From NCBI GenBank assembly GCA_030729695.1, contig JANQWV010000028.1, positions 20,541 through 84,540 of the forward strand: a stretch of 64,000 nucleotides of DNA. Reading direction: 5' to 3'. Origin of the DNA: Flavobacteriales bacterium. Its GTDB lineage: Bacteria > Bacteroidota > Bacteroidia > Flavobacteriales_D > Sanyastnellaceae. Every line of letters starts with the position of its first letter. Positions within the stretch are counted from its first letter, which is position 1. The notes beneath the pieces are model-generated. The model ran no database searches. It was not told the DNA's origin and saw only the letters and a list, made by a program, of their open reading frames with translations. Shown piece by piece: positions 45,688 to 54,689 of the stretch. A program made the translations under genes and the position numbers.

Positions 45688-47118
45688 ATGAAGCGTTGTT
45701 TCCTTGTTTTCTTAGTCATTTTAGGAAGTCATATTTCTTACGCTCAGTGGTCGTTGCAACAATGTGTCGGCACAGCCATCGAGCGCAACATTGGCTTGAA
45801 GAGAAACAGTCTTGGATTAGAACAAACCAAGTTGAATCAAGAACAGGCGTTGGGTAATTTCCTTCCGAATTTAAACGGACAAGTTTCACACGGATACAAC
45901 TGGGGACAACGTATTGACCCTTTCACCAATCAGTTCGCAACACAACGTATTCAGAGCAATAGTTTGGGTCTCTCAACAAGCGTTACCCTATTTTCAGGTC
46001 TGCAAAATGTGAATCAATACAAGAAGGCGCAAGTCGATACGCGTGCCCAAATGCTCACTTTCGACTACCAACGCAATCAATTGGCGCTTCAAGTCTCTGT
46101 TGCTTATTTGAATGTGTTGTTAACCAAAGAACTTCAGGCCGCCTTGGAACTGACATTCAATCGTACCAAGGAACAAGTTAAACGCATTACTGATTTGGTG
46201 AATGCAGGCAATGCTGCAGAAGGAAGTCTTCGCGACATTGAGGCGCAATTGCTTTCAGATGAAGCCAATGTTATTTCGGCCGAGAACAATGTGCAGTCTG
46301 CAATTTTAGATATAGCTCAATTGATGCAATTAACAGAACAAGAGCAAAGAAGTTTTACCATTCAAGCAGACCCTGCGGCATTCAATATTGCTGAGCAAAT
46401 TCCCGATTTAACGCAATGCATAAAGAATGCATTGGGAACATTCCCTGAAATTAAATCTGCAGAACTTTCATTGGCTTCAAGTCAATTGAACCTCAACATT
46501 GCCAAAGGGGGAATGTCACCCCGATTAAGCATGAGCTATTCTTACGGTTCAGGTTATTCAGGTGCATCAAAGGTGCTAACAGGATCCCCAGATTCAATGG
46601 CCTTTCCAATTGGACAAGTGTTTGGCTCGAATCAATACGTATTCTCATTTCCTCAAGCCATTTACAATGTAGACGACTACACCACGAAGGCATTCGGAAA
46701 TCAGTTGAAGGATAACGTCAATCAATCGCTTTTTTTCAGTTTAACCCTTCCATTGTTCAACGGCTTTTCAAACGACGTGAATATCAAACGCGCGGAATTG
46801 TCGCGTGCCGATAATGAACTCTCTGTTCAGCAAACCAAAGTTCAACTGGAACAAGAAGTGCGCAAAGCTTATCTCGACGTGACTCGCGCAAAAGCCACGT
46901 ATGAAGCCACTGAAAAGGCAGTGGAAGCAAGTCAACTCGCGTATGATTGGAACGAACTTCGATTCAATCAAGGTGTGGTGGGTATGTCTGAATACCTCGA
47001 TGCGCGCAACCGACTGCAGCAAGCAGAATCGAACTTTGTTCGAAGTAAATACGACTGGATTTTTAAACGGAAAATAATCGACTTCTACATGGGAGTCCCT
47101 CTAATGTCACAACCATGA
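45688..47118 (+). CDS. TolC family outer-membrane efflux protein
   Basis: WSLQQCVGTAIERNIGLKRNSLGLEQTKLNQEQALGNFLPNLNGQVSHGYNWGQRIDPFTNQF; LTLPLFNGFSNDVNIKRAELSRADNEL; YLDVTRAKATYEATEKAVEASQLAY. Confidence 0.9.
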   Translation: MKRCFLVFLVILGSHISYAQWSLQQCVGTAIERNIGLKRNSLGLEQTKLNQEQALGNFLPNLNGQVSHGYNWGQRIDPFTNQFATQRIQSNSLGLSTSVTLFSGLQNVNQYKKAQVDTRAQMLTFDYQRNQLALQVSVAYLNVLLTKELQAALELTFNRTKEQVKRITDLVNAGNAAEGSLRDIEAQLLSDEANVISAENNVQSAILDIAQLMQLTEQEQRSFTIQADPAAFNIAEQIPDLTQCIKNALGTFPEIKSAELSLASSQLNLNIAKGGMSPRLSMSYSYGSGYSGASKVLTGSPDSMAFPIGQVFGSNQYVFSFPQAIYNVDDYTTKAFGNQLKDNVNQSLFFSLTLPLFNGFSNDVNIKRAELSRADNELSVQQTKVQLEQEVRKAYLDVTRAKATYEATEKAVEASQLAYDWNELRFNQGVVGMSEYLDARNRLQQAESNFVRSKYDWIFKRKIIDFYMGVPLMSQP

Positions 47119-48386
47119 AAAACAAAAAAAGATGGATCTGGATTTCAGTAATCGTTGTGATTATTGCGGCCATTGTATTGCCAATGGTATTCGGTTCTGG
47201 TGATGCGAAAGTGGTTACACTTGGAAAGTCGGAAAAGAGAAATTTAAGTGAAGTGGTGGCTGCAAGCGGAAAGGTTCAGCCTTCCGTTGAAGTGAAAATT
47301 CAGTCGGAAGTTTCAGGACAAATTGTTGAACTGCCTGTGAAAGAAGGAGACTTCGTTCAGAAAGGCCAGTTACTCGTGCGCATCAATCCCGATCTTTATG
47401 TCTCGGCGCTCAGTCGCGCTGAAGCCGCATTGAACACAGCAAAAAGTAATTTGTCTAGCGCGAAAGCACGCTTAACGCAAGCGAAAGCACAAAAGCGTTT
47501 GCAAGAAACTACCCTCGGACGTCTTGGGAAATTAATTGAACAAAAAGCAATATCACAAGCCGAATACGACAACGCAAGCAGTGCTTTAGAAACAGCAGTG
47601 GCAGAAGTTGAAGCCGCTGAAGAGAGCGTACACAGTGCAAACTTTTCCATAGCAAGCGCAGACGCTGGAAAGAGCGAAGCGCAAGAAAACTTAAGAAGAA
47701 CTACCATTGTTGCGCCTATTTCAGGAACGGTCACCGCTCTTGCTAAAGAGCTCGGTGAAACTGTGCTTGGAAACAACATGATGAGCGGAGATGTGATCAT
47801 GAAGGTTTCTGTTTTGAATGAAATGGAAATTGATTTGGAGGTGAATGAAAACGACATTGTTCACGTGCAAGTGGGCGATACCGCGGATGTTGAAATAGAC
47901 GCGTTCAGCGATCAAGTTTTCAAAGGTGTGGTAACTGAAGTCGGTTCTTCTGCTTTGAATTCAGGACAAGGTCTTGCAGCAAGCACAGAGCAAGTGACCA
48001 ACTTTTCGGTGAAGGTGAAAATTGTGAAAGAATCATATGCTAGTGTTAATGGAAATTCAGAGAATAATTCACCGTTCAAGCCAGGCATGAGTGCAACAGT
48101 GAAAATTCACACAGACGAAGCCAATCAAGCGCTTTCGGTGCCTACAGCTGCTGTGACCACACGCGCAGATTCACTTCAAAATAATATTTCTTTAACGGTG
48201 GTATTCGTGAAGAAAGCCGACAATACGGTTGAGATGAAACAAGTTCAAACCGGAATTCAAGACGGAACATTTATTCAAATAACCAACGGATTGAATGAAG
48301 GAGAGGAAATCGTGACGGGGCCTTATGAACTCTTATCGAAAGAACTTGAGAACGGAGATAAGATTAAGCTTGAGGAGAAGAAATAA
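47115..48386 (+). CDS. HlyD/RND-type periplasmic adaptor subunit
   Basis: VVAASGKVQPSVEVKIQSEVSGQIVELPVKEGDFVQKGQLLVRINPDLY; RRTTIVAPISGTVTALAKELGETV; FKPGMSATVKIHTDEANQALSVPTAAV. Confidence 0.9.
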   Translation: MKNKKRWIWISVIVVIIAAIVLPMVFGSGDAKVVTLGKSEKRNLSEVVAASGKVQPSVEVKIQSEVSGQIVELPVKEGDFVQKGQLLVRINPDLYVSALSRAEAALNTAKSNLSSAKARLTQAKAQKRLQETTLGRLGKLIEQKAISQAEYDNASSALETAVAEVEAAEESVHSANFSIASADAGKSEAQENLRRTTIVAPISGTVTALAKELGETVLGNNMMSGDVIMKVSVLNEMEIDLEVNENDIVHVQVGDTADVEIDAFSDQVFKGVVTEVGSSALNSGQGLAASTEQVTNFSVKVKIVKESYASVNGNSENNSPFKPGMSATVKIHTDEANQALSVPTAAVTTRADSLQNNISLTVVFVKKADNTVEMKQVQTGIQDGTFIQITNGLNEGEEIVTGPYELLSKELENGDKIKLEEKK

Positions 48387-49036
48387 TGTATTTGTGTTTG
48401 GAAACCGCTACGCGGAATTGCAGTGTCGCACTCATCAAAGACAATGTCCTTGTCGATCTTTTTGAGCGCGAAGAAAATGAATTCGTTCATGCGGAAGCGC
48501 TGCACCAAATGATGAAAGACATACTCGATCGAAACAATCTAAAGCCAAGTGATTTAACTGGAATAGCAGTTGGAATTGGTCCAGGTTCATACACCGGTTT
48601 ACGCATAGGAGTCACAGCAGCTAAAGGATTAGCGTACGCCTTGAACATCGGAATGGTGCCCATTACAACAGGAGAACTTTTGGTTAATTCGGTTGGAAGT
48701 GAAAACGGTTTTACCCCGGTCGCTTTAATCGATGCACGAAGAAACGATGCCTATGTTTATTCAAATGGAAGTTGGTCGTTCGCTACGCTGAATGAAGAAT
48801 GGCGAGCCAATCTCGGTATTGAAAAGGCAATTTTTGTGGGAGATGCTGCGTTTAAAATGAATGATTTGTTGGGGAAGGAAGATCAAGTGAAAGCAGTCTC
48901 TCCAAGCGCGAAACATTTTGTAGGACTTTTACCCAATTCTTCATCTAAATTTGAAGAACACATGGCGCAAATAGAGCCTTTCTACATGAAAGAATTTGTT
49001 CCAACCGAATCGAAAAAAAATATTTTGAATGGATAA
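48386..49036 (+). CDS. tsaB: tRNA threonylcarbamoyladenosine biosynthesis protein TsaB
   Basis: MYLCLETATRNCSVALIKDN; HAEALHQMMKDILDRNNLKPSDLTGIAVGIGPGSYTGLRIGVTAAKGLAYALNIGMVPI; ALIDARRNDAYVYSNG. Confidence 0.93.
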   Translation: MYLCLETATRNCSVALIKDNVLVDLFEREENEFVHAEALHQMMKDILDRNNLKPSDLTGIAVGIGPGSYTGLRIGVTAAKGLAYALNIGMVPITTGELLVNSVGSENGFTPVALIDARRNDAYVYSNGSWSFATLNEEWRANLGIEKAIFVGDAAFKMNDLLGKEDQVKAVSPSAKHFVGLLPNSSSKFEEHMAQIEPFYMKEFVPTESKKNILNG

Positions 49037-49466
49037 GTTGAAGAAGTTCCTTGCCGGATTTTTATTCTTGAGTCTGTTCTTCGTCCCTATGCATTCCTGC
49101 ACAGACCGAAGTCAAATGCTCAATGAAATTGCGTTTTCAATCAACGTGAATATTTTCGAACCTGCGTTTTTCGATTTAACCGTTCCAACCGGATGGGTTT
49201 ATTACGACGGGAATACTGTTGATCTCATTATTTACAGAAACGACCTTGATGTGTTTTCTGTCTTCGATGCGCGAAGCACCCACAATCCCGATAATCCATG
49301 CTACGTTCAAGTGAACTCAGATAACGTGACAATCTCTGATACTTGTTCAGGAAGTAAGTGGTTGCTATCCGACGGCAGTTTAATTAACGGCCCGGCAAAC
49401 TACAATTTGCTTCAGTACAACGCTGATTACAACTCGGTAACCGGATACCTTCATTTGTATAATTAA
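49029..49466 (+). CDS. Lipoprotein with Rieske-like C-terminal half and degenerate cluster ligands
   Basis: Lipobox MHSC; FSVFDARSTHNPDNPCYVQVNSDNVTISDTCSGSKWLLSDGSLINGPANYNLLQY resembles the Rieske CTHxGC...CPCHGSxFxxxxGxVxxGPAxxxLxxY layout. Confidence 0.55.
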   Translation: MDKLKKFLAGFLFLSLFFVPMHSCTDRSQMLNEIAFSINVNIFEPAFFDLTVPTGWVYYDGNTVDLIIYRNDLDVFSVFDARSTHNPDNPCYVQVNSDNVTISDTCSGSKWLLSDGSLINGPANYNLLQYNADYNSVTGYLHLYN

Positions 49467-49473
49467 TTGTTTT

Positions 49474-49872
49474 ATGAAAATTGAACACATTGGCATCGCA
49501 GTGAAAGACATTGCTGCTTCGAACGAAATTTTTTCCGCCTTACTTGGCGTTAAGCCCTACAAAGAAGAGCGCGTTGAATCGGAGAATGTTATTACTTCGT
49601 TCTTCCAAGTTGGAGAGTCGAAAATAGAATTACTTCAAGCCACTTCTCCGGATAGCGCCATTGCAAAATTCCTCGAAAAGAACAAGGAAGGAATGCATCA
49701 CATTGCCTTCGAAGTTCAAGACATTTATGCTGAAATAGAACGCTTGAAATCCGAGGGTTTCACCATGATTCACGAAGCTCCGAAAGAAGGCGCAGACAAC
49801 AAGCTCATTGCCTTTCTTCATCCGAAAAGTAGCAATTCAGTTTTGGTGGAATTGTGTCAAGAACGCGTCTAA
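49474..49872 (+). CDS. mce: Methylmalonyl-CoA epimerase
   Basis: KIEHIGIAVKDIAASNEIFSALLGVKPYKEERVESENVITSFFQVGESKIELLQATSPDSAIAKFLEKNKEGMHHIAFEVQDI. Confidence 0.93.
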   Translation: MKIEHIGIAVKDIAASNEIFSALLGVKPYKEERVESENVITSFFQVGESKIELLQATSPDSAIAKFLEKNKEGMHHIAFEVQDIYAEIERLKSEGFTMIHEAPKEGADNKLIAFLHPKSSNSVLVELCQERV

Positions 49873-49908
49873 AAAAAATGTATCTTCGCCTCACTTCAAA
49901 TTAAGAAT

Positions 49909-52900
49909 ATGATTTCGTTTCAACGTGCAAACATTATTTTAGGTTGGTTCATGTTTATGGCAGCAACCGCTGTGTACATGATGACCCTCGAACCAACAAT
50001 GCCTTTCTGGGATTGTGGTGAGTTCATTGCTTCGGCTTATAAACTAGAAGTTGGTCACCCGCCAGGGGCGCCTTTGTTCATGCTTATTGCACGTTTGTTT
50101 TCTGCATTCGTTGGAGTAGAGAATGTTCCATACGCGATCAACTCACTTTCAGCCGTTTCTTCCGGAGCAACCATCATGTTCCTCTTCTGGACCATTACGC
50201 ACCTCGCGAAGAAAATGGTTGACAAAGACGGAGATAAAAACGACAACAAGAACCTAATCATTTTCGCAGCCGGATTAATCGGCGCATTTGCATACACATT
50301 CAGCGATACGTTTTGGTTCAGTGCTGTTGAAGGAGAGGTTTACGCCATGTCTTCGTTGTTCACTGCCGTTGTTTTCTGGGCAATTTTGAAATGGGAAAGT
50401 GAGGCAGATGAGCCAAGCAACTTGCGTTGGATCATTTTAATTGCTTACCTCATGGGATTGTCAATCGGTGTTCACTTATTGAACTTGTTGGCTATTCCTG
50501 CAATCTGCTTTGTGTATTATTTCAAGAAGAACACCTTCTCTTGGAAAGGCGTTGCCATTACTTCCGGAGTTGCTTTGGGATTGTTGTTCCTTATGCAAAC
50601 CGTTATCCTTATTTGGTCCATTCAAATTGCAGCATGGTTTGAGCGTTTCTTCACGAACACACTTGGAATGCCTTTCAACACAGGGGTATTCTTCTATGCA
50701 TTAATTCTTATTGGCGGACTAGTTGCATTAATTATCTATTCGAAGAAACGCGGATGGGTAGCAGTGAACACGCTTACTTGGAGCGTTGCTGTTGCATTGA
50801 TTGGTTATACAACTTTCGCGACCATCGTTATTCGTTCACAGGCCGACACGCCAATGAACGAGAACAAACCGAACAACTTCTTCGCATTGGTTTCATACAT
50901 GAATCGTGAGCAGTACGGTGATCGTCCTCTTCTTCGCGGACAATACTTCAACACGCCTCAAGTGCGTAAAAAGCCGTACTTAGATGGAAACGAAGTGTAC
51001 GTAAAATCATACAGCGTGCGTGAAGACAACAACAAAAACAAGTTGGTGATTTCATTCAAAAACAGATTCGAAGCCGAGCAATACGTTTCCAACAACACCG
51101 ATCAGAAATTAATGGTGAAGGAAGAGTATTTGGAAACAGGTGAGAAGAAAGCGACTGAACCAAACTATGCGCAAACACACGTGTTCCCGCGTATGTACAG
51201 CAGCCAAGGAAGTCACATTCAACGATATAAAATTTGGGCTGAGCTGAAAGACTTAAAGCGCACACCAACCTTCGGTGAGAACATGGGCTATTTCTTCAGT
51301 TACCAAGTGAATTGGATGTACTGGAGATACTTTATGTGGAATTTCGCCGGAAGACAAAACGATACCCAAGGACACGGAGATTTCGTAGACGGAAACTGGA
51401 AAACAGGTATCGGCTTCTATGATGAAGCGCGCTTAGGTAATCAAGAAGCAGTTCCAGAATTGTCGAAGAACAACAAGGCGAACAACTCGTATTACATGAT
51501 TCCGCTTTTGATCGGATTACTTGGTTTAGTTTATCAATTGCTTCGTCACAGAAACGACTTCATTGTTGTTGGGTTGCTTTTCGTTTTAACTGGATTCGCA
51601 ATTGTGGTTTACTTGAACCAAACTCCACTTCAACCGCGTGAACGCGACTACGCATATGCAGGTTCGTTTTACGCCTTCGCCATCTGGATTGGATTGGGCG
51701 TAACTGCCATTTACTTCTGGTTGAAGTTAATGTTGAAGAATGTTCCTTCAACGGCATTAGCGGGTATTGCATTCTTGGTTTCTCTTGTTGCTCCGGTTTT
51801 AATGGCTGCGCAAGGTTGGGACGATCACGATCGTTCAGACCGCAGAACAGGAATAGACATGGCGAGAAACTATTTGAATTCACTTCAACCAAACGCTATC
51901 ATCTTCACCAACGGTGATAACGACACCTTCCCATTGTGGTATGCACAAGAAGTAGAAGGCGTTCGTACCGATGTTCGCGTGGTGAATCTTTCATTATTGA
52001 ATACCGATTGGTACATCGATCAAATGAAACGACGTCAATACGAAAGCGCACCTGTGCCGTTCTCAATTCCAGAATTCAAATACCGTCAAGGAACTCGCGA
52101 TTTGATTGTGTTGAATTCAGACACGGCATTAACGCCATTGGAAGAAGCATTGGCTTACTGTTTAGACGACGCGAAAATTCAAGATTTCGGTTACAAGAAA
52201 TTCAGCGTAATGCCGAACTACCAATTCTCTTATGCCGTATCGAAAGAGAACCAAGCGAAGTTCAGTCAGTATGTTGGAGTCAACGATTCATTGGTAAGCA
52301 CTATGAGCTTTGCATTAATGGATGACAATGGTGAGAACCCACGTCAGTTCATTACCAAAGCACAGTTGATGGTTATGGACTTAATCGTTCACAACAACTG
52401 GGAGCGCCCAATCTACTTCGCTGTAACCACCGGTTCTGAGGCTTATATGGGTCTAGAGCCATACTTCCAGCTGGAAGGTTTGGCTTACAGATTAACCCCA
52501 ATCTTCCACACGGATTATGATCGCGATAACATGTCAGGTGGAGTAGCCTCTGAATTGATGTACGACAACGTAATGAATAAATTCCAATGGGGAAATATTG
52601 ATACGAAAGACATCTACCTCGATGAGAACAACCGCCGCATGGTGACAAACTTGCGCATGCAAATGAACAACCTTGCTGAGCAGTTCATCATTGAAAACAA
52701 AATGGACAAAGCAGCAGCTGTGTTGAACAAGTCGTTAACGGCTCTTCCTGAAAAGAACGCGCCATACGATCAACCACAAATCATGTGGCAAACGGCAGAG
52801 TTGTTATTCAAAGCTGGTGATCTTCAAACCGCTACGAAATTGGCCGAGCGCGTATTCGCATTGAACAATCAAATGCTCGATTATTACGAATCGCTTACCA

Positions 52901-53193
52901 AGGCTGAGCAGAAAACCATTGAGCGTAAAATGCAAATGAGTGCCTTCGTTAACGAAGAGTTGGTGAAAGACATGGAAGCATTTGTTCCTGGGTCAGAGGC
53001 TGCGAAGAACATGCGCGCAGCGCACGAGGCGGCTTTAGATAACGTTGGACTTCTTGAATTGATGAAGGAAGAGCGCGGAAAGAAAGAAGCATACGAAGCG
53101 CAAATGAAAGTGCGTGATTCGATAATCAAAGTGCTGGGGCAAGAGAAGTTCGACTCATTGTCGAACATTAGAAAGAGTCAAGGTAAATTCTAA
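49909..53193 (+). CDS. DUF2723 family membrane protein (putative protein O-mannosyltransferase-like)
   Basis: YMMTLEPTMPFWDCGEFIASAYKLEVGHPPGAPLFMLIARLFSAF; NQTPLQPRERDYAYAGSFYAFAIWIGLG; FTNGDNDTFPLWYAQEVEGVRTDVRVVNLSLLNTDWYIDQM. Confidence 0.9.
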   Translation: MISFQRANIILGWFMFMAATAVYMMTLEPTMPFWDCGEFIASAYKLEVGHPPGAPLFMLIARLFSAFVGVENVPYAINSLSAVSSGATIMFLFWTITHLAKKMVDKDGDKNDNKNLIIFAAGLIGAFAYTFSDTFWFSAVEGEVYAMSSLFTAVVFWAILKWESEADEPSNLRWIILIAYLMGLSIGVHLLNLLAIPAICFVYYFKKNTFSWKGVAITSGVALGLLFLMQTVILIWSIQIAAWFERFFTNTLGMPFNTGVFFYALILIGGLVALIIYSKKRGWVAVNTLTWSVAVALIGYTTFATIVIRSQADTPMNENKPNNFFALVSYMNREQYGDRPLLRGQYFNTPQVRKKPYLDGNEVYVKSYSVREDNNKNKLVISFKNRFEAEQYVSNNTDQKLMVKEEYLETGEKKATEPNYAQTHVFPRMYSSQGSHIQRYKIWAELKDLKRTPTFGENMGYFFSYQVNWMYWRYFMWNFAGRQNDTQGHGDFVDGNWKTGIGFYDEARLGNQEAVPELSKNNKANNSYYMIPLLIGLLGLVYQLLRHRNDFIVVGLLFVLTGFAIVVYLNQTPLQPRERDYAYAGSFYAFAIWIGLGVTAIYFWLKLMLKNVPSTALAGIAFLVSLVAPVLMAAQGWDDHDRSDRRTGIDMARNYLNSLQPNAIIFTNGDNDTFPLWYAQEVEGVRTDVRVVNLSLLNTDWYIDQMKRRQYESAPVPFSIPEFKYRQGTRDLIVLNSDTALTPLEEALAYCLDDAKIQDFGYKKFSVMPNYQFSYAVSKENQAKFSQYVGVNDSLVSTMSFALMDDNGENPRQFITKAQLMVMDLIVHNNWERPIYFAVTTGSEAYMGLEPYFQLEGLAYRLTPIFHTDYDRDNMSGGVASELMYDNVMNKFQWGNIDTKDIYLDENNRRMVTNLRMQMNNLAEQFIIENKMDKAAAVLNKSLTALPEKNAPYDQPQIMWQTAELLFKAGDLQTATKLAERVFALNNQMLDYYESLTKAEQKTIERKMQMSAFVNEELVKDMEAFVPGSEAAKNMRAAHEAALDNVGLLELMKEERGKKEAYEAQMKVRDSIIKVLGQEKFDSLSNIRKSQGKF

Positions 53194-53199
53194 AATGGA

Positions 53200-54213
53200 A
53201 TGAAGGAATTCCTTCGGTTCATTCAAAAAACAATAACAGCAAAGCGTTTAACAAACGCTTTGCTTGTTTATATAGGTTTTTATTTTTCGCGTTTCTTCAA
53301 ATCGGCAAAGCCTTGGGGAATGCCCATTTCGTTGAGCATTGAACCAACCACCGCGTGTAACCTCGGTTGTCCTGAATGTCCTTCCGGATTGAAACAATTC
53401 TCGCGCGATACAGGAAATTTAAAGGCTGAAAATTTCAATCGTTGGCTCGATCAATTGTCCCCAACATTAAGTTATCTGAATTTCTATTTTCAAGGAGAGC
53501 CCTTCATTCATAACGATATTTTACAATTCATTTCGAAGGCTTCGCAAGCAGGTATTTATACTTCCACTTCCACCAACGCACATTTCATCACTGAGAAAAA
53601 AGCACAGGAAATTGTTCAGTCAGGTTTAGACAGAATACTTATTTCCATTGATGGAACAACGCAAGAGGTCTACGAGCAATACCGCGTGCACGGCTCGTTG
53701 CAGAAGGTGTTAGACGGCACCAAGCATTTGGTTGAAGCAAGAAAAAATCTAAATTCAAAAACGCCGCATATCATCTTTCAATTCCTAGTCGTTCGCCCAA
53801 ACGAGCATCAAATTGAAGAAGCGAAGCAGTTGGCGAATGAATACAAAGTCGATGAAATTCGCTTTAAGACAGCGCAGGTATACGATTACGAGAACGGCAA
53901 TCCTCTTATTCCAACCATAGAAAAATACAGTCGTTATAAGCGTCTTTCGAATGGAAAGTTCATAGTGAAATCTTCGTTAGACAATCACTGCTGGCGCATG
54001 TGGAGTGGGGCGGTGGTCACTTGGGACGGAAAGGTAGTTCCGTGTTGTTTCGATAAAGATGCTACGCATGAAATGGGAAATCTTTCGAAGGAAGATTTTA
54101 AATCTATCTGGAAGGGTAAAGCGTATGCAATGTTCCGCAAACAACTCTTAAAAGGAAGAAAGGAAATAGATATCTGTAAGAATTGTTCGGAAGGAACAAA
54201 AGTTTGGGCTTAG
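53200..54213 (+). CDS. Radical SAM/SPASM domain protein
   Basis: ISLSIEPTTACNLGCPECPSG (CxxxCxxC); ISIDGTTQEVYEQYRVHGSLQKVLDG; SPASM: CWRMWSGAVVTWDGKVVPCCFDKDATHEMGNLSKEDFKSIWKG...ICKNC. Confidence 0.9.
   Translation: MKEFLRFIQKTITAKRLTNALLVYIGFYFSRFFKSAKPWGMPISLSIEPTTACNLGCPECPSGLKQFSRDTGNLKAENFNRWLDQLSPTLSYLNFYFQGEPFIHNDILQFISKASQAGIYTSTSTNAHFITEKKAQEIVQSGLDRILISIDGTTQEVYEQYRVHGSLQKVLDGTKHLVEARKNLNSKTPHIIFQFLVVRPNEHQIEEAKQLANEYKVDEIRFKTAQVYDYENGNPLIPTIEKYSRYKRLSNGKFIVKSSLDNHCWRMWSGAVVTWDGKVVPCCFDKDATHEMGNLSKEDFKSIWKGKAYAMFRKQLLKGRKEIDICKNCSEGTKVWA
53238..53264 (+). repeat. 12-bp perfect inverted repeat (3-nt loop) inside the 5' coding region of the radical SAM gene
   Basis: agcaaagcgttt (53238-53249) - aac - aaacgctttgct (53253-53264). 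Confidence 0.9.
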
Positions 54214-54689
54214 TCTTTTTGAATCAGTGTAACCGCATAAGCATTCACACCTTCTTCTCTTCCAACAAATCCCATCTTCTCTGAAGTGGTAGCCTTAATG
54301 CTCACATCTTCTTCTTCAATTTCGCAAATGGAAGAAATGACTTTCTTCATTTCAGGAACGAACGACATAATTTTCGGACGTTCCATACACAGCGTAGAAT
54401 CAATGTTTCCAACTTTCCATCCATCGTCTTTCAATACTTGAATGGTACGTTGAAGAAGAATTTTTGAATCAATGTTTTTGAATTCCGAAGAAGTATCTGG
54501 AAAATAAAATCCGATATCACGTTTTCCTGCTGCGCCTAACAACGCATCGCAAATAGCGTGTAAAAGAACATCGGCATCGCTGTGTCCTAACGCTCCTTTG
54601 TCATGAGGAATTTGAACGCCTCCTAACCACAGTTCACGGTTCTCAGTTAACTGATGGACGTCGTATCCGAACCCTACGCGAATCTTCAT
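54210..54689 (-). CDS. ispF: 2-C-methyl-D-erythritol 2,4-cyclodiphosphate synthase
   Basis: MKIRVGFGYDVHQLTENRELWLGGVQIPHDKGALGHSDADVLLHAICDALLGAAGKRDIGFYFPDT; KATTSEKMGFVGREEGVNAYAV. Confidence 0.95.
   Translation of the reverse strand: MKIRVGFGYDVHQLTENRELWLGGVQIPHDKGALGHSDADVLLHAICDALLGAAGKRDIGFYFPDTSSEFKNIDSKILLQRTIQVLKDDGWKVGNIDSTLCMERPKIMSFVPEMKKVISSICEIEEEDVSIKATTSEKMGFVGREEGVNAYAVTLIQKD

Noticed and set aside
49474-49872. Possible glyoxalase/fosfomycin-resistance-type protein
   Set aside because: VOC fold with IEHIGIAVKDI and HHIAFEVQDI fits methylmalonyl-CoA epimerase; no resistance context.
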